Origin: Candidatus Eiseniibacteriota bacterium
GTDB taxonomy: Bacteria; Eisenbacteria; RBG-16-71-46; CAIMUX01
NCBI GenBank assembly: GCA_020633975.1
Contig: JACKCR010000004.1
Span: 1-64,000, forward strand
Direction of reading: 5' to 3'
Length of the DNA: 64,000 bases
A model generated the notes under the pieces. The model searched no databases. It was not told the origin of the DNA and saw only the letters and a list, made by a program, of their open reading frames with translations. The position numbers and the translations under genes were made by a program. Position 1 is the stretch's first letter, and each line of letters opens with the position of its first letter. This document shows, piece after piece, positions 53,778 to 61,640 of the stretch.

Positions 53778-53858
53778 ATGTTGTCCCTGCGTCGTCGCCA
53801 ACGGCGCCACATGACGAAGCAGATTCGGCAGGAAATTCTCAGGATTCAGGCGTTCTAG
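53778..53858 (+). CDS. Possible very small basic protein
   Basis: The reading frame from ATG 53778 to TAG gives 26 residues, MLSLRRRQRRHM followed by TKQIRQEILRIQAF. The run of arginines resembles small ribosome-associated basic proteins but no family match can be asserted, and the ribosome site is weak. It lies 84 bp before a strong terminator, which is the main reason to mention it. It could equally be noise inside a non-coding RNA. Confidence 0.2.
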   Translation: MLSLRRRQRRHMTKQIRQEILRIQAF

Positions 53859-53941
53859 TTTCTTCATTGCGACGAAAAGCGACCACGGTTCAGCGACACG
53901 TGGTCTCCAGAATGCGGACCGCTAGGCCCGCACTCTCCCGA

Positions 53942-53968
53942 GGGGAGCCTTCGTCAGGCTCCCCTTTT
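53942..53968 (+). terminator. Rho-independent terminator
   Basis: GGGGAGCC (53942-53949) pairs perfectly with GGCTCCCC (53957-53964) around a 7-base loop TTCGTCA, directly followed by TTTT. It works only in the plus direction, since no U-tract follows on the minus strand. It is the clearest terminator in the window, though no established gene lies within 550 bp upstream. Confidence 0.8.
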
Positions 53969-53985
53969 GCATGTGTACGACGCAA

Positions 53986-54030
53986 GGCATGTACAGGGCT
54001 CAGGCATGCACACGGCGCGAGGCATGCACA
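53986..54030. repeat. Iteron-like GGCATG(T/C)ACA repeats
   Basis: Three direct copies, GGCATGTACA at 53986-53995, GGCATGCACA at 54003-54012 and at 54021-54030, are spaced 17-18 bp apart; a looser copy GCATGTGTAC lies just before. The spacing of about 1.7 helix turns and the match fit a protein-binding array. No cognate protein is evident. Confidence 0.5.
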
Positions 54031-54174
54031 CCACACCGAGTTGGAAGCGCGGAGCCCGTGTCGCCCCCCCTGGTCACACGCGTTTGATGGATGCGGAGCT
54101 CGAAACAAAGAAACTCCCGAGCGCTCTGCGTGAGCACTCAGGAGCCTACAGGCGACGACCTCTGAGTCGGCGCG

Positions 54175-54214
54175 CGTCGACACTAGCGTCGAGTGACGTC
54201 GACACTAGCGTCGA
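54175..54214. repeat. Duplicated 18-bp element, 22-bp period
   Basis: CGTCGACACTAGCGTCGA occurs at 54175-54192 and 54197-54214, separated by GTGA. Each copy contains TCGAC and GTCGA arms, so each is itself a partial dyad. It ends 22 bp beyond the stop of the monooxygenase-like gene on the other strand. Confidence 0.65.
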
Positions 54215-54235
54215 CGACGCGTCGCAATCGTCCGA

Positions 54236-54550
54236 TCAGGCGCGTCGGATCGGGTGCGGTACCAGTGGGGAGGGACCCCACATCTGCACTTCGACATTCG
54301 TCACGTACATCCGGAACTCAGCCGTGAGTTCTTGGAATTCCGGATCCTGAGCCAGAGCCGCCCAGTGGGCCAAGCTCTCCCATACGGAGGTACGCCGCAC
54401 GTGCGGTGTCCCCACGAGACTCCGGTGCGCCCGGAACTCGATGAACCCGGGGGCAGACAGCATCATCGCCGTCGCTTTCTTGGCGAGCTTGGCGTAGGCA
54501 TCTTCGTCGATACCGGGAACGAAATCGTAGGTGAAAGCGATCTCGACCAT
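54236..54550 (-). CDS. ABM-like ferredoxin-fold protein
   Basis: The 104-residue protein has the antibiotic-biosynthesis-monooxygenase-like pattern: an initial strand (VEIAFTYDFV), a helix (YAKLAKKATAMM), APGFIEFRAHRS and the VWESLAHWAALAQDPEF block with the conserved Trp-Glu after a strand. Such dimeric alpha/beta barrels act as small monooxygenases, haem-degrading proteins or regulators; no catalytic residue marks which. GAGGAG precedes ATG 54550. It follows corA by 83 bp on the same strand. Confidence 0.65.
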   Translation of the reverse strand: MVEIAFTYDFVPGIDEDAYAKLAKKATAMMLSAPGFIEFRAHRSLVGTPHVRRTSVWESLAHWAALAQDPEFQELTAEFRMYVTNVEVQMWGPSPLVPHPIRRA

Positions 54551-54633
54551 CTGGCTCTCCTCTCGAGGAGCGACTGGCAGCGTGCCGCGAGTGCCCAAGC
54601 GGGCATCCGCGCCGCAAATGCGGTCAGCAGATC

Positions 54634-55833
54634 CTACTCGCCTCCGCCGGTGCGTCGATCAGGGATGTCCGAAGGGCGATCGGGATCCGGTCTCATGGAA
54701 CGTCCTCTGATCTTGCTACTGCCCGCGGGTCCGATCCACCTCTTCTTCCGGAAGTAGACGAGCAGTCCACCTGCCAGCGCGAGCATCAGGAACCAAGCGA
54801 ACGGGTAGCCCCAGTACCAGGAGAGCTCGGGCATGTTGAGTGGCGAGGCGTCCTGGTTGAAGTTCATCCCGTAGATTCCGGCGACGAACGTCATCGGGAT
54901 GAAGATCGTTGCGGTGATCGTGAGCACCTTCATGATCTCGTTCATCCGATTGCCCATGCTGGACATGTAGAGATCGAGGAGTCCGGAACCGGTCTCGCGG
55001 GCATCGTCGAGGAGCTCGATCAAGAGAGATGTGTGATCGAGGCAGTCGCGGAAGAACACCTCGGTATGCGACCCGATGAGGGGAGCCTCTTCGCGAACGA
55101 GGTAGGAGAACATCTCCCGATAGGAACGCGCGATCCGTCGGTGTGGCTCCAACTCGTGGCGGAGGTCGAACAGGTCGTGGACGATCTCCTCGTCGAGGCT
55201 CTCGAGGATCCTTGCCTCGATCTCTTCGAGACGGTCCTGGTACGAGTCGACCAAGGGGAAGTACGAGTCGAGGATCGAATCGAGCAGTGCGTAGACGAGA
55301 TAGTCCGGCCCCGCGGTCCGGATGCGCGACCGGCCTGCCCGCACTCGCGCGCGCACGGGGTCGAAACAGTCCCCGGGGAACTCTTGGAATGTGAGGACGT
55401 AGTTCTCGCCGAGGACGATGCTGATCTGTTCCGTGTGTCGCGGGTGCGCGGGGACGGGCATCCGCGCGATGAAGAAGCACGCTCCGTCGTAGACTTCCAT
55501 CTTCGGCCGCTGGTTCGTGTGGGCGATGTCCTCGAGAACCAGAGGGTGGAGGTTGAAGTGCGCTCCGAGGCGCTCGAGGGTTTCGATTGCGCCGAGCCCA
55601 TCCACGTTGACCCACGTGACGGGGTGTCGGCCGACGTAGTCACCGATCCGATCGAGCGAATCGATTGCGGTCTCCTCGAGCTCCGTCTCTCCGAACGCCA
55701 CGACTTGGATCGTCGGAGGGGGCGAGGTGGGATCGAGCAGCAACGTGCCCGGGGCCGCACCGGGCCGAACGCGAAGGCGACGTCTCTGCCGGCCCTTCTT
55801 GCTCGGCTTGATCTTGGACCGATTCGCTGCCAT
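54634..55833 (-). CDS. corA: CorA-type magnesium/cobalt transporter
   Basis: The 399-residue homopentameric channel subunit has a basic N-terminus, a cytosolic alpha/beta domain with long helices (about 150-320) and two C-terminal membrane helices. The signature YGMN, within FVAGIYGMNF at the end of helix 1, forms the pore mouth. The loop then reads WYWGYPFAW and the second helix LMLALAGGLLVYFRKKRW. A 25-residue Arg/Pro-rich C-terminal tail is longer than usual. It lies 73 bp downstream of the GWxTD gene. Confidence 0.93.
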   Translation of the reverse strand: MAANRSKIKPSKKGRQRRRLRVRPGAAPGTLLLDPTSPPPTIQVVAFGETELEETAIDSLDRIGDYVGRHPVTWVNVDGLGAIETLERLGAHFNLHPLVLEDIAHTNQRPKMEVYDGACFFIARMPVPAHPRHTEQISIVLGENYVLTFQEFPGDCFDPVRARVRAGRSRIRTAGPDYLVYALLDSILDSYFPLVDSYQDRLEEIEARILESLDEEIVHDLFDLRHELEPHRRIARSYREMFSYLVREEAPLIGSHTEVFFRDCLDHTSLLIELLDDARETGSGLLDLYMSSMGNRMNEIMKVLTITATIFIPMTFVAGIYGMNFNQDASPLNMPELSWYWGYPFAWFLMLALAGGLLVYFRKKRWIGPAGSSKIRGRSMRPDPDRPSDIPDRRTGGGE

Positions 55834-55906
55834 GAGTGCCTCCGCTCACGAGGGGACCGCCGAAGAAGGAACATGCTCGATCATCGAGGTGTCGTCAACG
55901 CCTCCG

Positions 55907-58363
55907 TCAACGCTCCCGTGGCGGCGCGGGGAGAGTCGTCCATCGGTAGTACGCCATCATGTCGTCCGGACGAACGACCTCGAAGTCGGCAGTGCGCTGC
56001 ACTTTCCTCCGGCCGACTCGATCGAACGCCTCGATGAAGATGCGATACGAGCCCGGCTCGAGAGCCCCGAGTCCGAAGGAACGCGCGACGTTCCACTGGC
56101 GGGCTCCGAACTTGATGAGACGGTCCTTCGACTCTCCGAGGACGATCTCGTACGCGACTTCCTCGTCCTCGTCGATCTTCTGCAGAGATACTTCGACTTC
56201 TACCGTCGCGACGCCCAACCGCTGCGCCAGGTTGTAGAACTCGATGTAGTATGCGAGATCCTCCCCGGGTAGGAATCGGCGACTCGCACGCGGCCAGACC
56301 TCTATGGCATCCGGGTCCGGTCCGTACGCGATCCACCCTGGGCTCAGCTCTCGCTCCACGTCCGGTTGCACGATCCCTTGGAGCTCCGATGTGATGAGGA
56401 TGTCGGACGCTTCGATCCCGTCGGATCCGAACCCCGCAACCTCGTACTCGACGGAGTTGTCGACTCCGACGTGGAGGGTACGCCCCGACTCGTCCCGCAG
56501 GCGAAGGAAGGAAGGGATCTGGAATGAGCCAGGCGGAACGCCGTCGATCAAGAGACGTCCCGATCTCCTTCGGAACTCTCGCACGCCGTCGTACGTTCGC
56601 TCACGGTCGAGGACGGTTTCGCCTTGGCCATCGAGTACGAACCGCCCCGTTCCAACCGATCGGAAGATCGCGGACTGGACGCGCGCCTCTCCTTCGTAGC
56701 GCAACCCTTGCATGGGGAACCGGACGGAGTAGTTCGGGAGAACCGTGTCGTACGAGACCATCACACGAGTCGATCCGCCAGGGAGACGAAACCGCGTCAC
56801 GTTCGTGTCGAAGGGATAGGCGCGCCCAAGGAAACCAGCGTCGAACCGGTAGAACGGCCAGGGAGGAGGACGAAGGCTGTCCTGTGCTGCGAAGTAGCCC
56901 CGCCCGCCACTTCGATCCTCGAAGAGGATCGCCTTTCGCGTGGTCGCGGCGGGATCCCAGTCATAGTCGAAGCGCCACGTCATGTGGACGGAGAAGTCGA
57001 AGGACGCGTCTGATTCCATCGTGAGACTGGAACCCGAACCGAGGCGTTCCCACCGGTTCGGGGAGCCGAATCGCAAGAGGGCGCGTCCCGGGTCCGTCAT
57101 CGGCCCGGGCTGACGGATGTCGACGTTGTCGAACCGCAGGTAGGCTTCTGCTACTCGCGCGCAGTAGTCGATCTCGTTCTCGAAGAACCGCGGTGTCGCC
57201 GGGATCGGGTCTCGGCGCATCCAATACTGGGCGATCCACTTCGCTTGGTTGATGGACTGGTCGTAGTCGAGTTTGTCTTCGTCCGACCAGAGATCCCACG
57301 GTACGTTGAGAAGAATCGAGAGCTGTTCGAGGTCCGGCGTCTCCCCGGCGAGCTGCTTCGCCTGGGCGAAGTACGGGGCAGCCCTCTCGTGTTCGAGGCG
57401 CTTCGTCTCGCTGAGACCGAGCACGAGGTTCGCGCGGGCGAGCGATGCGACATCGATGAACGGTTCCCCGCGATCCGGCGATGTGCTCCCGGCGTCGGTA
57501 CCCGCGCTCTCTGACGCTGCGTCCTCGGCCAATAGGCCGTCACGCTTCGCGCGTTCGACGACCCTCGAGGCGAGGGCCTCGGCCACGTCGAGCGAGTCCG
57601 ACGCGAACTGTAGTCGGGCCATCTCCATCAGGAGCCAAGCGGGCGCGCGATCCAGTCCGCCCCGTCGCGCCACCATCCTTTCTCCGAGAGCGCGAGCCTC
57701 CTCGATCGACTCAGAGAAGCCGAGCAGAGTCCATTGCCGGAGGTGCTTTCGGAGCCTCGAGAGATCGATCAAGTCGGTCGACCCGTGACCGCGTTCGAAG
57801 TCGTCCAGTGCCCGGATGGCGTTCGATCGGAACCCTGCCATGTCGAGGTACGTGGCTTGGACCGTGGCCAGGATCACATCGTCGGGGTCGAACGTGCGAG
57901 CTTCCTCGAGTAGCCCCGCGCCGCGTACGCGGTCGTCCGCGTTTCCTTCTCTCATCCGTGCGAGCGCCCATCTCATGTGGAGCGAGGCGGCCTGCTTGAA
58001 CTCCAGGAGCTCCGCGTCCGTAGGAGTACCGAGGCGCAGCCGCATCACGGCTCCGGCACCGAGGTTCAGCTGGTCGACCGCGGCGCGGATGGAGGTGACT
58101 TCGGCGTCCAGTTCGTCTCGGATTCCACGCTCCGAGGGCGACTCCGCCTCTGCGATTTCCCGAAAGACGGACTCGATCCGGCCGAGCGTTTGCTCCGCCG
58201 TTTCCGTGCGCGGCTCGAGCAGGGTCCGTTCGGGAAACAGCAGCTGCCGAGGCCTTGGTTGCGGCTCCGGACGACGTGGCTTGTACGGCTCCAATCCTCC
58301 CGCGCACCCGGACCCGATGGCCCACACGAAGCAGAGGATCCAAGCCAGGCGACGAACGTTCAT
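55907..58363 (-). CDS. GWxTD-domain lipoprotein
   Basis: The 818-residue protein has a lipoprotein signal with lipobox GSGC (Cys near residue 20). Helical, TPR-like repeats occupy 110-370. A GWxTD domain follows (about 380-450; AQYWMRRDPIPATP then RALLRFGSPNRWERLG, matching the fWxxRDPtPxT and yG.P family marks), and a beta-rich C-terminal part with WSTFFRD-like strands and the last 200 residues resembling surface-protein beta domains. GWxTD proteins are frequent in Gemmatimonadota, Acidobacteria and relatives; the function is unknown. It is probably periplasmic and membrane-tethered. Confidence 0.82.
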   Translation of the reverse strand: MNVRRLAWILCFVWAIGSGCAGGLEPYKPRRPEPQPRPRQLLFPERTLLEPRTETAEQTLGRIESVFREIAEAESPSERGIRDELDAEVTSIRAAVDQLNLGAGAVMRLRLGTPTDAELLEFKQAASLHMRWALARMREGNADDRVRGAGLLEEARTFDPDDVILATVQATYLDMAGFRSNAIRALDDFERGHGSTDLIDLSRLRKHLRQWTLLGFSESIEEARALGERMVARRGGLDRAPAWLLMEMARLQFASDSLDVAEALASRVVERAKRDGLLAEDAASESAGTDAGSTSPDRGEPFIDVASLARANLVLGLSETKRLEHERAAPYFAQAKQLAGETPDLEQLSILLNVPWDLWSDEDKLDYDQSINQAKWIAQYWMRRDPIPATPRFFENEIDYCARVAEAYLRFDNVDIRQPGPMTDPGRALLRFGSPNRWERLGSGSSLTMESDASFDFSVHMTWRFDYDWDPAATTRKAILFEDRSGGRGYFAAQDSLRPPPWPFYRFDAGFLGRAYPFDTNVTRFRLPGGSTRVMVSYDTVLPNYSVRFPMQGLRYEGEARVQSAIFRSVGTGRFVLDGQGETVLDRERTYDGVREFRRRSGRLLIDGVPPGSFQIPSFLRLRDESGRTLHVGVDNSVEYEVAGFGSDGIEASDILITSELQGIVQPDVERELSPGWIAYGPDPDAIEVWPRASRRFLPGEDLAYYIEFYNLAQRLGVATVEVEVSLQKIDEDEEVAYEIVLGESKDRLIKFGARQWNVARSFGLGALEPGSYRIFIEAFDRVGRRKVQRTADFEVVRPDDMMAYYRWTTLPAPPRER

Positions 58364-58715
58364 CGTCGCTCGACGGGAAGGCGAGATACCTCACCTTCCT
58401 GCGTAGACACGCGGAGGCCGACATCAGTCCGGGCAGTCGCACACTGGAAGACATCGCCTATCCGTGGGGCCGACCGATCCGGGTTCTTCTGGGCCATCCG
58501 ATCTCCGTTTCCCGATCTACGTTTCCGCGAGTAGTTCGGGTGAGGATAGCGGAATGGGCCCAGCCGTCGTAAGTCGGGGCGTGGATGCGACCGTGCGCGC
58601 CCGAGTGAACTCGAGCCATCCCGTGGAAGCGCCAGAACTCGTGCCTGCTCGGGATCGGCCCGAACCGCGAGCCGTGTTGCTGGCGTGTCCGTCGACCTCG
58701 AAGGCGGTGACCTCG
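58364..58715. other. Intergenic region without a gene
   Basis: Reading both strands I see no frame of gene quality here. It should contain the promoter of the GWxTD gene and the end of the transcript from 59246. No strong hairpin with a U-tract is visible. Confidence 0.45.
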
Positions 58716-59246
58716 TCAGCGCGAGTGGGGTACGAACCGGAACTCGCCGAACGACTTCACTGCGACTTGGGCGTAGCCTCGGTCGACGAACCGCTCGGCG
58801 CTGAGCTCCTCCACCTTGCCGTCACTGCGGGTGTGGACCACCTTGATCGGCGTGTCGAGTGGCATTTCACAGCGGAGGAGGATCCCGTGGGCCTCAAACG
58901 CGTCCGGGAGCACGAGGCAGCTGGTCTCCTCGGTCGGACGCAGTTCGAGTTCCCTCGTCCCCGGATACGCGCCCCCACGGATCACGAGGGTGAACGGTCC
59001 CGAGCGCATCCAGCCGCCCATCTCACCAGGCACCTCCCGAATCACGGTGGGGGCCGACGTGGGGGCGGAACCAGAAGCGGGAGCCGTAGTCGGCGCTACC
59101 GCCGACACGGACGAAGCCGGTCCTGACGTCGATGCGGGATTTCCGGCGAGAGCCTGATGGGCTGCCAGGAGGAAGAGCGCCGCGAAGAACAAAGAGCCCA
59201 CGAGGGCGACGAGGACGCTCTTCTGGATTTCCGCTCTGTGGATCAT
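58716..59246 (-). CDS. Exported or membrane-anchored protein, unknown
   Basis: The 176-residue product has an N-terminal hydrophobic segment (VLVALVGSLFFAALFLLAA, residues 11-29, ending HQALA), either a cleaved signal peptide or an anchor. A Pro/Ser/Thr/Ala linker (35-70) follows, then a beta-rich domain (75-176; GPFTLVIRGGAYPGTRELEL, VKSFGEFRFVPH) that could be ZU5- or Ig-like. GGGAGAAG precedes ATG 59246. I do not recognise the family. The linker-plus-beta domain style matches the lipoprotein at 15687. Confidence 0.6.
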   Translation of the reverse strand: MIHRAEIQKSVLVALVGSLFFAALFLLAAHQALAGNPASTSGPASSVSAVAPTTAPASGSAPTSAPTVIREVPGEMGGWMRSGPFTLVIRGGAYPGTRELELRPTEETSCLVLPDAFEAHGILLRCEMPLDTPIKVVHTRSDGKVEELSAERFVDRGYAQVAVKSFGEFRFVPHSR

Positions 59247-59460
59247 GGTCTTCTCCCGGTTGTGGGGCGAGCTGTCTTCGAACAACCAAGCTCCGTGCCG
59301 AGAAACGTATCGTGAGAAATCCCAGGAAGTTGCGTGGCTCCCTGGAATTCTCGATCGGGGGAACCGACCTCCTTCGCCCCCGGATCCAGGGGTCGCCGAG
59401 CGAGACAACACCCGCGCCATGAGTGAGTTACGAGAGGACTCGAAGAGATTGGCCGCCCCG

Positions 59461-59612
59461 GGCATCGGCGCCCGCTCCGTACCGGGAGGGACATCTGGGT
59501 GAGAACCCCCGGCCCTGTGCGAGCACTTGTGGTTCGAGGAGGTGGAACGGATGGGCCAGTGGCGGGTACGATTCCCACGTGGCCGCCGGTAGTCCCGGCA
59601 GATCGCCCACCT
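59461..59612 (+). promoter_or_regulatory. Cobalamin-riboswitch-like leader (tentative)
   Basis: The leader of the downstream barrel gene has cobalamin-riboswitch-like segments in the right order: GGGAGGGA; a stem-loop CUGGGUGAGAACCCCCGG; GCCCUGUGCGAGCACUU; GGCCAGUGG; and a B12-box-like AGUCCCGGCAGAUCGCC just before the ribosome site. Several normally invariant bases differ (CCAGUG for CCACUG, no clear GGAAG), so this may be a diverged relative or a chance likeness. A covariance-model search for the cobalamin family would settle it. Confidence 0.35.
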
Positions 59613-59632
59613 GTCAGTCCAAGGAGTTCCGA

Positions 59633-60382
59633 GTGCGCGTTTCAAGGGTTCTGGGTCTCAGCTCCGTGTCTTTCCTCGGCGCTGCCTGCCTTCTCACCGC
59701 AACCACGGAGCCAGCGCATGCCGTCACGGAGTTCTTCGCGTACGGCTCCGGGGCGTCCATCCAGACCGAGAGGATGGACGACGACCTGATCAATCCCCAG
59801 GAGATCAAGGACTGGGAGCCGGGCTGGCAGCTCGGAGCCGGCTTGCGAATCCACTCGGCCAATGTCCGTATGGTCGGCGGGAAGCCGATGTGGGAGGCGC
59901 GCATCCGGGCCGGCTACCTCCAAGGAAAGCTGGCCGACGTCCAGTACGAGTACTCTCACCTGAGCGATCCGGTCTACGACGTGAGCACGCTGGAAACCGC
60001 GGACGTGACGGGCGTCACCATCGGAGCCACCGTGGTCTCTCGGCTGACGAGCAGCCTGGGCGTCTTCGTCGGCCCGATGATCGAGCGGGTCAAGCTCAAG
60101 GCGGACTACACCCGGAAGTGGAACGGCACCGTTCCCGACTACTACAACGGGACGATCTACGGAGGCGATCGCGAGGCGGATGCGGAGGGGACGGCTATCT
60201 ACGGTTCCCTCGAGGTCGGTGCCCGTGTCGAACCTGCGTTCAGTCCACTCGCTCTCGAGGTGTTCTGGGTTCCGCGACGGGTCCGTATGTCGACGAACCA
60301 GATCGTCGATGAGGACGCCTACAAGGCGGACTTCGCGGACCTGAACGCGGGAATCGGACTGCGGGCGTCTTACGACTTCTAG
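59633..60382 (+). CDS. Small outer-membrane beta-barrel protein
   Basis: The 249-residue protein has a signal peptide (1-30, TTEPAHA) and a mature part of alternating strands with tight turns, ending in LNAGIGLRASYDF, where the terminal Phe is the classic outer-membrane insertion signal. About 8-10 strands are expected. GTG 59633 is chosen because AAGGAG lies 6 bases upstream. The cobalamin-riboswitch-like leader, if real, would make it a corrinoid-uptake component, which is inference. Its stop shares CTAG with a stop of the convergent repeat frame. Confidence 0.75.
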   Translation: MRVSRVLGLSSVSFLGAACLLTATTEPAHAVTEFFAYGSGASIQTERMDDDLINPQEIKDWEPGWQLGAGLRIHSANVRMVGGKPMWEARIRAGYLQGKLADVQYEYSHLSDPVYDVSTLETADVTGVTIGATVVSRLTSSLGVFVGPMIERVKLKADYTRKWNGTVPDYYNGTIYGGDREADAEGTAIYGSLEVGARVEPAFSPLALEVFWVPRRVRMSTNQIVDEDAYKADFADLNAGIGLRASYDF

Positions 60383-60421
60383 ACGGCCGGAGTCAGCGCA
60401 TCGGCCGTCGGGATTTTCGCC

Positions 60422-60511
60422 GTCGGCACTTCCCCCGCCGGCACTTTCCCCGCCGGCACTTCCCTCGCTGGCACTTCCCTCGCCGGCTCTTCCCTCGCCG
60501 GCTCATACGCC
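60422..60511. repeat. 15-bp minisatellite
   Basis: Five full copies and one decayed copy of GCCGGCACTTCCCTC start at 60422, 60437, 60452, 60467, 60482 and 60497. On the minus strand they would read as (A/P)REVP-type pentapeptides in a frame that stays open to a stop at 60379 but is shifted from the upstream gene, which stops at 60527. Confidence 0.85.
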
Positions 60512-60526
60512 ATCAGCTCTGCCGGC

Positions 60527-61099
60527 TCAGCGGGTCTGAGAGATCTCGAACTCGGTCGGCAACGACTGCGCGAGGACTCGACCGGCACCGTCGACAGCTT
60601 CCACCGTCCATCGGTACGAACCGGCCTGTAGACCTGGTAGGAGTTCGTCGGATGGCCGCCAGTTCTCACCCCAGACGACCATCGGGTCGACGACGGGGAC
60701 GCCAGGCACCGTGTGGATCCGGACCAGGTAGTTGACGGCGCCGGGGGTGCGGTCCCAGGAGAGGCGGAGGTCCGTTCCCCGGACCGGCATCACCGGCGAG
60801 ATCACGCTCAGAGTCGCGACTTCGCCGACCTGGGCCTCCGAAGGACTGTCGACCGGACCATTCGTTCTGAGGTAGATCTGGACTCCGACCAGGAATACCG
60901 TGGCCAGTCCGAGCAGCAGCCAGAGAAACCGATTGATATGAAGCGGATTGGGGCGCTCGGACGCAGACGGAATCGAATCGGATCGTTGAGTCCGATTGGC
61001 ATCGGGCGAGTGGAGTCGGAGGGGTGCTGACCCTTGCCGCGGTCCAACTCGATTCAAAGGGGGGACCTGGGGAGATTCCTCGGGTGCCGGAAGTGCCAT
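60527..61099 (-). CDS. Single-pass membrane protein with extracytoplasmic FnIII/Ig-like domain
   Basis: The 190-residue product has a cytosolic Pro/Ser-rich N-terminus (1-52), a membrane helix (FLWLLLGLATVFLVGVQIYL, 57-76) and one FnIII-like domain (95-188; LRLSWDRTPGAVNYLVRI and AGSYRWTVEAVDGAGRVLA are typical strands). It resembles small envelope proteins that precede redox or sensor modules but has no named family. GAGGG lies 8 bases before ATG 61099. A repeat-encoded Pro-rich frame follows its stop, shifted by one base. Confidence 0.65.
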   Translation of the reverse strand: MALPAPEESPQVPPLNRVGPRQGSAPLRLHSPDANRTQRSDSIPSASERPNPLHINRFLWLLLGLATVFLVGVQIYLRTNGPVDSPSEAQVGEVATLSVISPVMPVRGTDLRLSWDRTPGAVNYLVRIHTVPGVPVVDPMVVWGENWRPSDELLPGLQAGSYRWTVEAVDGAGRVLAQSLPTEFEISQTR

Positions 61100-61374
61100 G
61101 GAAGTTTGCCCTCTTGCAGACCGCCCGTGATCGGAGCCGGCCCATCATGGGCCACCCCAACAGCGTTATCGGCGGCGGCCCGGAGATTCCGCAGGGCAAA
61201 CCCGGAGCGCGCCCGGGAAACCGCGGCGCGCCGTTTCGCATCTATCCCTTGTCGGCGGTGCCCCTTAGGCTAAGCCGCCAAGTCATGGTCGGCCTCGTGG
61301 CCGGACCCTTCGTCGTGTGGAGTTCGGGTCATGGGGAGCCCTCCTTAGGGAGGTTTCGAGAAGGGAGATCGGGA

Positions 61375-61605
61375 GTGAAGATCAGGATCGAATACTGCGG
61401 TGCTTGAAACTACCTGCCTAGGGCTTCCAGTTTGGAAGCGGTGATCGAGGACCGATACGAAGACGCAGAGATCGAACTCGTTCGAGGAAGTGGCGGAATC
61501 TTCGACGTCCACGTCGATGGGAAGCTGATCTTCAGCAAACACGAGGTCAGCCGATTCCCGGAGGACAAAGAGATCCTGGACTCGCTGTCCGCGCTGGCTT
61601 CCTGA
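61375..61605 (+). CDS. Selenoprotein of the Rdx/SelW family (in-frame UGA = selenocysteine)
   Basis: From GTG 61375 the protein reads VKIRIEYCGA-U-NYLPRA, with UGA at 61405-61407 as residue 11, and continues without a stop to 61605 (76 residues). The C-x2-U motif, the VRGSGGIFDVHVDGKLIFSK strand pair and SRFPEDKEI match the SelW/Rdx thioredoxin-like family, where the Cys/Sec pair is redox active. A SECIS-type hairpin follows the UGA. AAGGGAG precedes the start. It shares a transcript with the next gene (35 bp gap). A truncated 10-residue reading would leave the conserved rest unexplained. Confidence 0.88.
61423..61439 (+). promoter_or_regulatory. Bacterial SECIS element of the SelW-like gene
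   Basis: GCTTCCA (61423-61429) pairs with TGGAAGC (61433-61439) around GTT, which places a G-U at the apical loop 22-25 bases after the UGA, the range seen for bacterial SECIS hairpins that recruit SelB. Confidence 0.75.
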
Positions 61606-61640
61606 GAGTCCCCCGAACCTTCGGGGTGTGAGGAGAAAGA

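Larger units (their letters stand above)
53387..54235. other. 850-bp region with terminator, hairpins and repeats but no certain gene
   Basis: The longest stretch of the window without a convincing gene. From left to right it holds a stem at 53403-53437, an AT-richer part (53640-53880) with a possible 26-codon gene, a 7-bp stem GACCACG/CGTGGTC (53881-53887 with 53899-53905), a Rho-independent terminator (53942-53968), an array of GGCATG-type repeats and a duplicated 18-bp element. The terminator implies a short plus-strand transcript that starts inside this region or continues from 52919. Confidence 0.55.

Noticed and set aside
53890-54183. 97-codon minus-strand frame with many cysteines in the empty region
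   Set aside because: It runs across the terminator stem and the repeat array, has no ribosome site and no protein-like pattern.
59563-59580. GGGTACGATTCCCAC resembling a tRNA T-arm
   Set aside because: No acceptor, D- or anticodon arm can be built around it.
61192-61201. CAGGGCAAAC, the opening motif of cyclic-di-GMP-I riboswitches, upstream of the selenoprotein pair
   Set aside because: The second hallmark after the first stem reads GAAACCGCGGC rather than ACGCAAAGCC and the receptor part is not recognisable, so I treat it as a chance match.
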